Source: Candidatus Methanomethylophilaceae archaeon (GTDB lineage: Archaea > Thermoplasmatota > Thermoplasmata > Methanomassiliicoccales > Methanomethylophilaceae). From it: a stretch of DNA of 15,868 nucleotides. Position numbers and translations under genes: made by a program. The notes below the pieces were generated by a model that was not told the origin of the DNA, did no database searches, and saw only the letters and a program-made list of their open reading frames with translations. The stretch covers positions 1-15,868 of the forward strand of contig WOYN01000086.1 in the NCBI GenBank assembly GCA_011620825.1. The letters are read 5' to 3'. Within the stretch, counting starts at the first letter, position 1. Each line of letters starts with the position of its first letter. This document shows, in pieces, positions 1 to 7,776 of the stretch.

Positions 1-61
1 GGACTCGAACCCCCGGCCTACGGTTTACGAAACCGCCGCTCTACCGCTGAGCCACAGTGGC
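1..61 (-). tRNA. tRNA-Thr (anticodon CGU), 3' end cut by window edge
   Basis: Read on the minus strand from 61, the sequence folds as the 5' part of a tRNA: acceptor strand GCCACTG, a D arm with GCTC/GAGC stem, an anticodon stem GCGGT/ACCGT around the loop TTCGTAA, and a T arm starting GGGGG followed by TTCGAGT. The anticodon is CGT (bases 29-27), which reads the threonine codon ACG. The last part of the T stem, the 3' acceptor strand and the discriminator lie outside the window, so acceptor pairing cannot be checked. No intron is seen between the anticodon and variable loops. Confidence 0.93.
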
Positions 62-86
62 GTATGAGGCGCGAACGAGCTACTGC

Positions 87-94
87 TTTTAAAA
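87..94 (-). promoter_or_regulatory. TATA box for tRNA-Thr
   Basis: The octamer TTTTAAAA is centred about 30 bases upstream of the tRNA 5' end at 61, within the 46-base gap after the endonuclease IV-like gene. That is the usual spacing of an archaeal box A to a start site a few bases before a tRNA. It suggests the tRNA has its own promoter and does not depend on read-through. Confidence 0.55.
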
Positions 95-107
95 CTTTAC
101 ACAGAAC

Positions 108-917
108 TCAGAGCCGATATTTGGGGAACATGTCCCTGAACACCACCGCGTCCGCCGCTATCTTCGGCGACTCGCATATGAAAGTGCAGTCCTTCTTCGA
201 GTCCTCCAGTACATTGGCCAGAAGCTGCATGTCGGGGTCCATGGCCTCCAGAGGCAGATGGTTCTTTTCGCCCTTGTCGCCGTATTCTATGCAACTGATA
301 TGGAAATGGGCGACGTCCCCGCAGAGAGGGAAGAACTCGCCGAGCAACCCGCGCATGTCTTCCTCCGTCTTCAGGGAACCCCCGTTCCTGGCGTGGACGT
401 GGGCGACGTCGAGCACGGGGCGTACGCCGTCCACACTCCCCATCACCTCCTCGATCTCCTTAAGCGTGCCGAATTGACCTTTCTTACCCATGGTCTCAAC
501 CCCCAGGATCACGTCCTTGATCCCCTCGTTGTCCATATTGTCCTTGCACGTTGCGAGACCTTCGATGACCGAATCTGTCGCCGTCTCGGGATGTCTACCG
601 TAAGATGCGGCATGTATGACGATGATATATGCGCCCATATTATGCGCCACGCGGGCGGTGTCCATGACCCAGCCTACGCTTTTTTCTCTCGTGTCGGAAG
701 TCTCCGAGTTGAAACTGATGTAATATGGGGCATGACAGGACATCCTGATGTCCAGCCGCTCGGCCGCGGAACCTATCTCCCTGGCCTTCTCTTCGGAGAC
801 GCGGGCGCCACGTACAAGCTCGACCTCCAGGGCGTCCAGCCCCAGCGACCTGGTATATTCCAATGAACCGATAGGCGTCTTGCCTTCCGAGGGATATCCT
901 GCGGGACCGAACCTCAT
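108..917 (-). CDS. Endonuclease IV-like TIM-barrel protein (AP endonuclease family 2)
   Basis: This 269-residue protein has the length and motif order of the endonuclease IV / xylose isomerase-like TIM-barrel family. Members of the endonuclease IV branch cleave DNA 5' to abasic sites using a trinuclear Zn centre. Candidate metal ligands appear in order: H62 (in SCHAPYYISF), H102 (in VIHAASYGRH), E141 (in GVETMGKKGQFGT), D170 and H173 (in LDVAHVHARN), H206 (in AHFHIS), H220 (in GEKNH) and E249 (in ICESP). The Asp of the bacterial D-R-H motif is not conserved; K218 stands there, so activity cannot be assumed and a sugar isomerase role is possible. The ATG at 917 is the first in frame. A box A-like TGTAAATATG at 939-948 would place transcription start near the ATG, suggesting a leaderless mRNA. 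It diverges from ogg, another base-excision-repair gene, which supports a DNA-repair role. Confidence 0.85.
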   Translation of the reverse strand: MRFGPAGYPSEGKTPIGSLEYTRSLGLDALEVELVRGARVSEEKAREIGSAAERLDIRMSCHAPYYISFNSETSDTREKSVGWVMDTARVAHNMGAYIIVIHAASYGRHPETATDSVIEGLATCKDNMDNEGIKDVILGVETMGKKGQFGTLKEIEEVMGSVDGVRPVLDVAHVHARNGGSLKTEEDMRGLLGEFFPLCGDVAHFHISCIEYGDKGEKNHLPLEAMDPDMQLLANVLEDSKKDCTFICESPKIAADAVVFRDMFPKYRL

Positions 918-1096
918 GCAGGATGCAGCGACTTTGGCATATTTACATTTCCCGTTTAAACATGATTTATCGGATTAAATATATAAATTAACTAAGATAA
1001 TACAGGCTGGCTATTTTGTTTTTTCATTTTTTGCTATCATACCGTTCCTTAAAGGCTTGAAGTAACTAATTATTAACCGAAAGATATCGGCATCCC
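918..1096. promoter_or_regulatory. Divergent promoter region between the endonuclease IV-like gene and ogg
   Basis: This AT-rich 179-base spacer contains a box A-like site for the minus gene (939-948) and a weaker ATTATTAA-like box near 1068-1076 about 27 bases before the ogg ATG. It also has a strong TTAAATATATAAATTA stretch at 975-990 that could work in either direction. Three T runs follow between 1014 and 1032 on the plus strand, resembling archaeal termination tracts although no plus-strand gene precedes them. No open reading frame or RNA gene is recognisable here. Confidence 0.5.
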
Positions 1097-1894
1097 ATGG
1101 ACATCTCTATGGACGTCGCTCTGGACCCGACCCTCGGATGCGGCCAGGCCCACCGCTGGCGGAAGGATGGCGATACATGGAGGGGCGTTCTTGGGAACAA
1201 TGCGGTCGAGCTTGTACAGAAAGATACCGGGTTCGAGTGCAGGGGATGCAGCGAGGAGCGCATAAAGAGATACTTCCGTTCCGAGGACGACCTTTCTGCG
1301 ATAATGGAGGAGATCTCAGGAAGGGACGCATACATAGCCAGACTTGCGACCGCATGCCCCGGCCTAAGGATACTGAGACAGGACGTCTGGGAGTGCACGG
1401 CCACTTATATCCTGGCCACCAACGCGAACGTCAAACGTATCGCAAAGATGGTGGAGTCTGTATGCGATATGTACGGAACGGACCTCGGGGGAGCGAGATC
1501 ATTTCCTACACCCAAGCAGATACTTGACGGCTGCGGAAGCATCGGTGAATGCCGCCTCGGATATCGTGAGGGCCGTTTCGTGGAATTTGCCGAGAAGGTA
1601 GAGGACGGCACCTACGACCTCGGGTCTCTGGAGTGTCTTGATTACGAAGATTGCGTCAGGGAATTGAAGAAGATCAACGGCATCGGACCGAAGGTCGCAG
1701 ATTGCGTCGCTATCTTCGCTTACGGCCACCTTGAGGCTTTCCCGGTTGATGCCAGGATATCAAGATCGATGAGGGATGTCTACAATATAGAAGGAAGCTA
1801 CGAAGACGTCTCATCGGCTGGTAGGCGTATCTTCGGGAGATATGCCGGTTATGCACAGGAGCTTCTGTATCACTCTTTTAGCATCAGTCTCTGA
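1097..1894 (+). CDS. ogg: 8-oxoguanine DNA glycosylase/AP lyase, Ogg1 type
   Basis: The 265-residue protein matches the Ogg1 layout: an N-terminal domain with GCGQAHRW (compare GQSFRW in eukaryotic OGG1), then a helix-hairpin-helix-GPD glycosylase domain. The hairpin NGIGPKVADC supplies the Schiff-base lysine K199, and FPVDAR supplies the catalytic aspartate D218. The 19-residue spacing is the same as K249/D268 in human OGG1. Other family marks are ATNANVKRI, GYREGRF and the C-terminal GRYAGYAQELL. The family removes 8-oxoguanine opposite cytosine and can nick the abasic site. The ATG at 1097 has no Shine-Dalgarno sequence but lies about 27 bases after an AT-rich box, fitting a leaderless transcript. 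Its last 25 bases overlap the 3' end of the opposing regulator gene. Having full N-terminal homology, it is not a short archaeal Ogg2 or AGOG. Confidence 0.9.
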   Translation: MDISMDVALDPTLGCGQAHRWRKDGDTWRGVLGNNAVELVQKDTGFECRGCSEERIKRYFRSEDDLSAIMEEISGRDAYIARLATACPGLRILRQDVWECTATYILATNANVKRIAKMVESVCDMYGTDLGGARSFPTPKQILDGCGSIGECRLGYREGRFVEFAEKVEDGTYDLGSLECLDYEDCVRELKKINGIGPKVADCVAIFAYGHLEAFPVDARISRSMRDVYNIEGSYEDVSSAGRRIFGRYAGYAQELLYHSFSISL

Positions 1895-2271
1895 ATTTCG
1901 GCGTCGGCCATTGCGCACATGGGGGGCGTGTATCCCGTATACTGCTCATAGATCTCGGCCAGCATTCCGCAGTTCTTGACCACGTTGCAGAGCCTGCACA
2001 TCTCCGTCACAAAATCGCTGCCTTCGGCCGCCAGGTAGCCGGCAGATTTTTTTATCTCTTCACAGAACAGCTCGTAATTCCGGCTGTTCTGGATCGTCTC
2101 ATTCTCTCCCCGCTTCTTCTTGAGATACTGTGATATTGCCGCATCGGTAACCTCGAACTTCCTGGCGACCTGCGCCTGCGACATACCATGCTTGAAGACC
2201 AGCTCTCTCGCGACCTCCCTGCGTATTGTGGGCAGCACATACCAAACAACGATCTCACAAGGAATCTTCAT
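1870..2271 (-). CDS. HTH transcriptional regulator with a cysteine cluster
   Basis: This 133-residue protein begins MKIPCEIVVWYVLPTIRRE and has a helix-turn-helix at about residues 27-52 (GMSQAQVARKFEVTDAAISQYL). It resembles the small archaeal XRE-like predicted regulators of COG2522. The C-terminal half holds cysteines at 92, 95, 101 and 119 (C-x2-C-x5-C-x17-C), plus C5 and C70, an arrangement suited to a metal or an Fe-S cluster. It would then sense redox state or metal; this is inferred, and the target genes are unknown. An ATTTATAG box at 2293-2300 lies about 25 bases before the ATG, so the gene probably has its own leaderless promoter just after the lhr stop codon. The 3' end overlaps ogg on the other strand by 25 bases. 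Confidence 0.8.
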   Translation of the reverse strand: MKIPCEIVVWYVLPTIRREVARELVFKHGMSQAQVARKFEVTDAAISQYLKKKRGENETIQNSRNYELFCEEIKKSAGYLAAEGSDFVTEMCRLCNVVKNCGMLAEIYEQYTGYTPPMCAMADAEIQRLMLKE

Positions 2272-2292
2272 AACTTAACAATAGTTCAAACT

Positions 2293-2300
2293 CTATAAAT
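2293..2300 (-). promoter_or_regulatory. TATA box for the HTH regulator
   Basis: On the minus strand ATTTATAG lies about 25 bases before the regulator ATG at 2271 and just downstream of the lhr stop. The spacing implies a start site at or next to the ATG. Confidence 0.5.
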
Positions 2301-5300
2301 CACTTGCGAGTGACCGCGCCCGGATTCGATCTGAGGTAAAATTCTACGGCGTCCCAATCGTCTTCCTGTTCGACCGACTTGCCGTCCTCCATGGACGCCC
2401 CCAGGGACCTTGCCGTGTCGCTCAGGAACCTGTACGCACGGTCGGATCCTTTGAAATTCTCGACCTTGGAACCAGCGTATGAAAGCTTCCCGTCAAATGA
2501 CCCAGATATCTTTGTTCCTTCAAATACGACCGCACGGGACTGCCCTATCTCCTTTTTTATATATTGCCTTATGTAAAAATGCAGATTATCCTGAGTGTTC
2601 AGCGCGAAAAACTCCCTGTGTATCTTCTGCCTCTTTCCGACATCGGAAGAAAGGATCCACATGAGGGTTGGATCGTCCTTGATGAAGAACCCCTTCTTGA
2701 GCAGCCCCTCCCTCTCGAGCGCGGCCAACACAGACCGTACCTCCGACATCCGGGCGGATGTGAAGCGCGATAGGTTCTCGGCAGAGAATATCCCGAAATC
2801 TAAAAAATGACGCCTGACTATTTCTTTGACCGCATCTTCCCGCGATGTTTTCGGCATCGGAATGACGCTGTAATACGAATCGGAGTCCTGATAGACCACG
2901 GAAAGCTTGGACAGCGCGCCGAGAGCATCGATGGTTCGGGGCTCGGACAGCGGGGACCCCGATATGAGCTCTTTCCTCGATATCGGCGAATGGTTGGATA
3001 TCATCGACAGTATCATCTTCTCGTCGCCTTCGATCTCTTCGGACTTCGCCGCCCTGTAAAGCTGTGCCGATTCCTTTGTCGTATAGCCCATGAACGCAGG
3101 GTAGAGAGCGGTCTTCACAAGATATCCGCGTTCCAACTGCTTTTTAACGGTGGTCTTGTCGAGCACCCTGGTGTATATCTCCTGGTCCCCTCGGATGTAT
3201 CCGCGGGAACCGACGGCGTTCATCACCGTAGGATATCTGTCGTTCCCTCCCACGCGCTGCTTCTCGAAAACGTAGCTCAGGAACTCGTCATCGGTCATGG
3301 AATACTCGACGAAATTACCCTTAGCGTAGAAGCCGTTGACCATCAGATAGCCTGCTTCCTCCATCATCTTCTTCACATCCGGACCAAGGAGGGAGACATC
3401 CTTGCCCATCACCTCCCTGATGCGGACGATGTCCGTGTTCTTCATTTTGAAGAACAGCATCATGTCGTCTATCGATGCGAGCGCGGCGGGAATCAGTTCC
3501 GCCGAGTCCAGGTCGAAGGACCTTATCTCTACGCATCCGGACATCTCCCACATCTCGACGGCCCCTACCACGGACGAGCCTCTCACAAGCGGATATACCC
3601 AGCTATCGCCGTAACGCGCCGAAAGCTCGGCCCATTTGGAAAAAACGTCCGGATCGAACGGAGTGCATAGGCGGATTTTAGCCTCGTGTCCACGTATTCT
3701 CCCGAGAGCTTCTATCTCGTCATCGAAAACGAACATCTGGGTCTGTGAGTCCCCGACTATTATCTGCGAAGCCCCTATTTCGTCCATCAGCCTTTTTGCG
3801 TCTTCCGGCGCTATTCCCAGAGTATACCTGAGTCCTTGGGCGGGCAACGGCCCGTACGCCCGTACGGTCTGTTTTGCGAGCTCTGTGAGCGGGTCCCCTT
3901 CCGCCGTTCCCGGGCGGTAGACCGTATATGTGTTCTCAGACCCCCGGTCCTCTCTTTCCCCAAACGCCCTGACTATCCTCAACGAGCGGTCCAGACGGTA
4001 GACCGCCTCTTTCAGAGCGTCCTTGTCCATCTTCATAGCGCCGACCAGCTGGCGCAACGTGGCGGTGCCCATGCCGTCGATCATGTTGAGGACCTTTTCA
4101 TCTCCCGGCTCCGTCTCGTCCGACCTCAGCGCCGCGAACCGGTCCGCGTCTTCAGAAAGTACATACCTCACGCGTCCGCGCATGAACCTCCCCAGGAGTA
4201 TCCTCCCGGATTTCCTCATCTCCTGCCACTCTTCGAGCTTGAAGTCCTTGACATGGCTGAATACGTCGATCTCGCTTCCTGCCGAACCGTAGAATTTGAA
4301 ATAATCGATTATGCTGGCGAATTCACGTCCTTTCGATGCCCTGTATTCCTCCACCGCCTCAAAACTGTAAACGTTCTCCTTTCCTGCGCGAAGCCTCATC
4401 CTGTCGATCTTCAGCATATACTGGTCGCCCTCGGATATCAGGAATCTGCCCTTGGCCACGTCCCCGCTGCTCAGAAGCGACTCCAACGAGGCGTGTGCAT
4501 CTTCATCCGTCAGGGATAAAGCGAACGCCACCTCGGCGGATGTGGCCGGCGCGAAACATTCCAGATGCCTCAGGATTATACGGTCTACGGCCGAGTTCCT
4601 GTCCGTCGGGGGATTGTCCGCCTTGGAATACAGCCACTTCCCATTGCCGGTGATGGCCGTCCTGGCAACCTTGTACATGGCCTCCAGCTTTCTTATGGAA
4701 CGGTAGACGATATCCTCGCTGATCTCCAGGGATTCGGAGATCTGGTTGATCGGCGTGTCCATGGTTACCTCGTCGAAGACCTTGATGTCTGTGTCCGTCA
4801 TCTCGCGCTCCTTTGCGGTGGCGGCCGCGTAGTACCGGACCTCTTCTGCGGCCATGACATAGGGATCGTCCATGAACACAGAACCGATCTTGCCTTCGAA
4901 AAGCAGCTCCCTTATCCACTTGTCCAATGTCTTTTTGTCCTCGTCGGAATACGCATAGATGTTCCTTCCGCGCTCGCGGAGCGCCTGGAGGGGGCCTGTC
5001 CGCATCAGCATCGGAACGATATCGTCCTTGGTCTGTACGCGTCCGATCTTCTCTCTGAAGTACGGTATGATGTGGTCTTCATCAAATTCGAACTCTTTTA
5101 CGGCGTCCCCGAGCGCGCGATAGAGGACCTTGCGGTGCAGCTCCCTCAGGAGCGCGGACCTGTCCTCCATGAGCACGATGTCCGAGAAGCTCGAGATTAT
5201 CGCGCTGTGCGCGAAGGGCGACGGCGTTCCTGTGAACAACACCGTCTCGACCTTCATGCTGCCGTCCTCTATCAGCTTCAGGACGTGTTCCGCATTGCGG

Positions 5301-7678
5301 ACGTCCATATCATCCTCCATGATCTCCCTATAGGTTTCTTCGATGACCGGCATGTTCTCCATGTTCCCTAGCTCTTCGAGGAGATAGGAGGAACGGATCT
5401 GCTGCCTGTTCACCGATATCGAACGCCCCATGTAGTTCCTCAGAATCATGAAGCTGCGGGACGCGGTGTGCCTGAACCTCAGTTTGAATATCTCGGAGTC
5501 CTTGATCGCTTTGCGCAATACCTGCTCCAGGTCCCTGGCCTTAAGCATGCCCGGGATCTTGGCTATGTCCACCTTACGCGATGTGCCGATCATGAAATTA
5601 TCGTCGGAAACCGTGACCGAAACGTTCGTCCCCAAGATGTTCGTCAGGCGATAGGCGTAGCCGCGGGAAAGAGCGTCGTTCACCCTTCTTCCGAACGGGA
5701 AATGGAACACGAGCCTCTGGTTACCCGACGGGTCTATGTACTCTTCGATCGCCAGTTTTTCCGAGTCGGGTATGAAGCCCGCAACGGCCTTCTGCTCCCT
5801 GAAGTACGAAAGTATGCTCCTGGCCGACCCTTCGTCTATGTCAAGGTCCTCCGACATGCTGCTTATGAGCGAGCCCGTGTCGGAATCCAGACGCTCCGAC
5901 ATCTCCTTCCTGAACTCGGCGATGTCCATTGAAAGATCGAAACTTCTGGGAAGCATCTCTCCTGCCCATGAAGGGACGGTGGGCTTTCTGCCCGTAGCCT
6001 CTTTCACAAAGGCCGTCATCCCTTTGGACCTTACGAACTCGAAGGAACGACCTCCCAGAACGAAGATGTCCCTGGGAGACAGCCTTTCGACGAACTTTTC
6101 TGAAAGTTCGCCTGCCACGGACCCGTGGCCTGTTATGACCTTGTAGTTCGCCTCTTCCGGGATTGTTCCCAGATTGAGGTAGTAGATCATTCTGGCGCCC
6201 TTCTTCCTTCCGAACTGGTTCTCGTCCTCGTCATACCATATCTTGGAATAGACGCCTTCGAAGTCGTCGCGGCTTCCAAGATATCTCAGGTCGCTGAGGA
6301 ACTCCTCCTTGGTCAGGTTCCTGTAGCAATACGAGCCTTTCACCAAACGGAATGCCGCGTCCACGTCCCATCTGTTGTCCAGGCTCATACCTATGATGGC
6401 CTGGGCCAGAACATCCAGGCAGTTCTCCGGTATGCCTACTCTGTCGATATCGCCGCGGTGGGCGGCGCGGCACATGACAGCGCATTCCACCAGGTCGTCG
6501 GAATCGAATACCAGAAGTCGTCCCTTGGCCACCCGTCCGAAGCTGTGACCGCTGCGACCGATCCTCTGCAATCCCTTGGCCACAGACTTGGGAGAGCCGA
6601 TCTGGCATACCAGGTCCACCGAACCGATGTCGATTCCCAGTTCCAGCGACGTGGACGAGACGACGCATTTGATCTCTCCCCTTTTGAGCCTCTCCTCCAC
6701 GTCCAGCCTCATCTCCCTCCCTAGAGAGCTGTGGTGGACCTCTATATTCTCGAGCCCGCGCTCTTTGAGCTTGTAGACGACGCTTTCGGCCCCGGAACGG
6801 GTGTTTGTAAAGACCAGAGTCGTCTCGTGGGTGTCGATGAGCTCCTTGAGCTGGTCATACATCATGGAGTTGACCATCTCCGAGGAGAGTTCGGTCATAT
6901 CGGCAGCGGGACATATCACCCGGAGGTCCAGTTGCTTCTTCGAATCGGATTCGACTATCGTAACGTCCCTTATCGATCCGTCAGGGTTGTTTCCTACAAG
7001 ATATCCCGCGATGGCCTCCATGGGGGCAAGGGTAGCGGAGAGCCCGATGCGCGAGAAGTCGGTCTCGCACCAGTTCCTCAGCCGTTCAAGCGTCAGAGAA
7101 AGGAACGCCCCCCTCTTCGAGTCGCATATGTCGTGGATCTCGTCCAATATGACCCATTCGACCTTCTTCAGGCTCTCTCTGAACTTTGGCGCGGATATTA
7201 CGAGGGCCAGCGATTCAGGTGTTGTGATGAGTATATGCGGAGGGTGGCGGGCCATCTTCTGCCTCTCGTTCTGGGGTGTGTCGCCCGAACGCACGGCGAC
7301 CTTTATCCCGGGAGGTTCGAACCCGTGGTCGATGGCGACCTGGGCCATCTGGTTGAGCGGCTCGTTCAGGTTTCGGTTCACGTCGTTGGCCAGCGCTTTC
7401 AGCGGCGAGATGTAGATGCAGTAGATCCTTTCTTCCAGAGTGCCCGCCCTGGCATATTTCGTCAGTTCGTTTATGATGCTGGTGAAGGCCGTCAGGGTCT
7501 TGCCGGAGCCGGTCGGGGATGACACCAGCACGTTCTTCTTCTGATGGATGAGGGGTATGGCTTTCGCCTGCGGTTCGGTGAGATCGCCGAACCGCTCTTC
7601 GAACCATGTGGAGATCAGCGGCTCCATGACGCCCATGACCTCTTCCTTAGTGTACACTTTATCTGATCTTTCTATCAT
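2300..7678 (-). CDS. lhr: Lhr-type superfamily 2 DNA helicase, long form with large C-terminal extension
   Basis: The 1792-residue protein opens with a full Lhr helicase core: Q-motif-like DLTEPQAKAIP, Walker A SSPTGSGKT (53-61), Ia SPLKALANDV, Ib TTPESLA, DEIH box (179-182), motif III SATLAP, motif V STSLELGIDIGSVDLV, and motif VI QRIGRSGHS (371-379). Winged-helix and Lhr-specific domains follow to about residue 870. Archaeal Lhr-core proteins usually end near there; this one continues for some 900 residues of repeated winged-helix-like segments. Residues 1325-1415 include TPFDP and YPLVRGSSVVGAVEM, resembling the AlkZ/DUF1006-like fold of the bacterial Lhr C-terminal domain. Lhr enzymes unwind DNA and RNA:DNA 3' to 5' and act in DNA repair. 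The first ATG at 7678 follows GGGATTAGG, a possible weak ribosome site, and a box near 7717. It sits next to ogg and an endonuclease IV-like gene. Function of the tail is inferred. Confidence 0.92.
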   Translation of the reverse strand: MIERSDKVYTKEEVMGVMEPLISTWFEERFGDLTEPQAKAIPLIHQKKNVLVSSPTGSGKTLTAFTSIINELTKYARAGTLEERIYCIYISPLKALANDVNRNLNEPLNQMAQVAIDHGFEPPGIKVAVRSGDTPQNERQKMARHPPHILITTPESLALVISAPKFRESLKKVEWVILDEIHDICDSKRGAFLSLTLERLRNWCETDFSRIGLSATLAPMEAIAGYLVGNNPDGSIRDVTIVESDSKKQLDLRVICPAADMTELSSEMVNSMMYDQLKELIDTHETTLVFTNTRSGAESVVYKLKERGLENIEVHHSSLGREMRLDVEERLKRGEIKCVVSSTSLELGIDIGSVDLVCQIGSPKSVAKGLQRIGRSGHSFGRVAKGRLLVFDSDDLVECAVMCRAAHRGDIDRVGIPENCLDVLAQAIIGMSLDNRWDVDAAFRLVKGSYCYRNLTKEEFLSDLRYLGSRDDFEGVYSKIWYDEDENQFGRKKGARMIYYLNLGTIPEEANYKVITGHGSVAGELSEKFVERLSPRDIFVLGGRSFEFVRSKGMTAFVKEATGRKPTVPSWAGEMLPRSFDLSMDIAEFRKEMSERLDSDTGSLISSMSEDLDIDEGSARSILSYFREQKAVAGFIPDSEKLAIEEYIDPSGNQRLVFHFPFGRRVNDALSRGYAYRLTNILGTNVSVTVSDDNFMIGTSRKVDIAKIPGMLKARDLEQVLRKAIKDSEIFKLRFRHTASRSFMILRNYMGRSISVNRQQIRSSYLLEELGNMENMPVIEETYREIMEDDMDVRNAEHVLKLIEDGSMKVETVLFTGTPSPFAHSAIISSFSDIVLMEDRSALLRELHRKVLYRALGDAVKEFEFDEDHIIPYFREKIGRVQTKDDIVPMLMRTGPLQALRERGRNIYAYSDEDKKTLDKWIRELLFEGKIGSVFMDDPYVMAAEEVRYYAAATAKEREMTDTDIKVFDEVTMDTPINQISESLEISEDIVYRSIRKLEAMYKVARTAITGNGKWLYSKADNPPTDRNSAVDRIILRHLECFAPATSAEVAFALSLTDEDAHASLESLLSSGDVAKGRFLISEGDQYMLKIDRMRLRAGKENVYSFEAVEEYRASKGREFASIIDYFKFYGSAGSEIDVFSHVKDFKLEEWQEMRKSGRILLGRFMRGRVRYVLSEDADRFAALRSDETEPGDEKVLNMIDGMGTATLRQLVGAMKMDKDALKEAVYRLDRSLRIVRAFGEREDRGSENTYTVYRPGTAEGDPLTELAKQTVRAYGPLPAQGLRYTLGIAPEDAKRLMDEIGASQIIVGDSQTQMFVFDDEIEALGRIRGHEAKIRLCTPFDPDVFSKWAELSARYGDSWVYPLVRGSSVVGAVEMWEMSGCVEIRSFDLDSAELIPAALASIDDMMLFFKMKNTDIVRIREVMGKDVSLLGPDVKKMMEEAGYLMVNGFYAKGNFVEYSMTDDEFLSYVFEKQRVGGNDRYPTVMNAVGSRGYIRGDQEIYTRVLDKTTVKKQLERGYLVKTALYPAFMGYTTKESAQLYRAAKSEEIEGDEKMILSMISNHSPISRKELISGSPLSEPRTIDALGALSKLSVVYQDSDSYYSVIPMPKTSREDAVKEIVRRHFLDFGIFSAENLSRFTSARMSEVRSVLAALEREGLLKKGFFIKDDPTLMWILSSDVGKRQKIHREFFALNTQDNLHFYIRQYIKKEIGQSRAVVFEGTKISGSFDGKLSYAGSKVENFKGSDRAYRFLSDTARSLGASMEDGKSVEQEDDWDAVEFYLRSNPGAVTRK

Positions 7679-7776
7679 CGCGATGCCTAATCCCTTGCCC
7701 TTAGTGTTACGCCGTATTTATCTTTCTTCTTTTTAACCCAAAAAAGGATTATATCTGCGCACACACTGTTCATGCC
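7679..7776. promoter_or_regulatory. Divergent promoters of lhr and the surface-protein gene
   Basis: On the plus strand GGATTATATC (7746-7755) is centred 26 bases before the ATG at 7777, giving a likely leaderless start for the surface protein. On the minus strand GATAAATACGG is centred near 7717, about 39 bases before the lhr ATG, which leaves a leader of roughly 12 bases that includes GGGATTAGG. The 98-base gap holds no gene. Confidence 0.5.

Noticed and set aside
2807..3670. Several long plus-strand frames opposite lhr (for example 287 codons here)
   Set aside because: The lhr frame is continuous with helicase motifs and winged-helix patterns; the opposing frames are compositional shadows.
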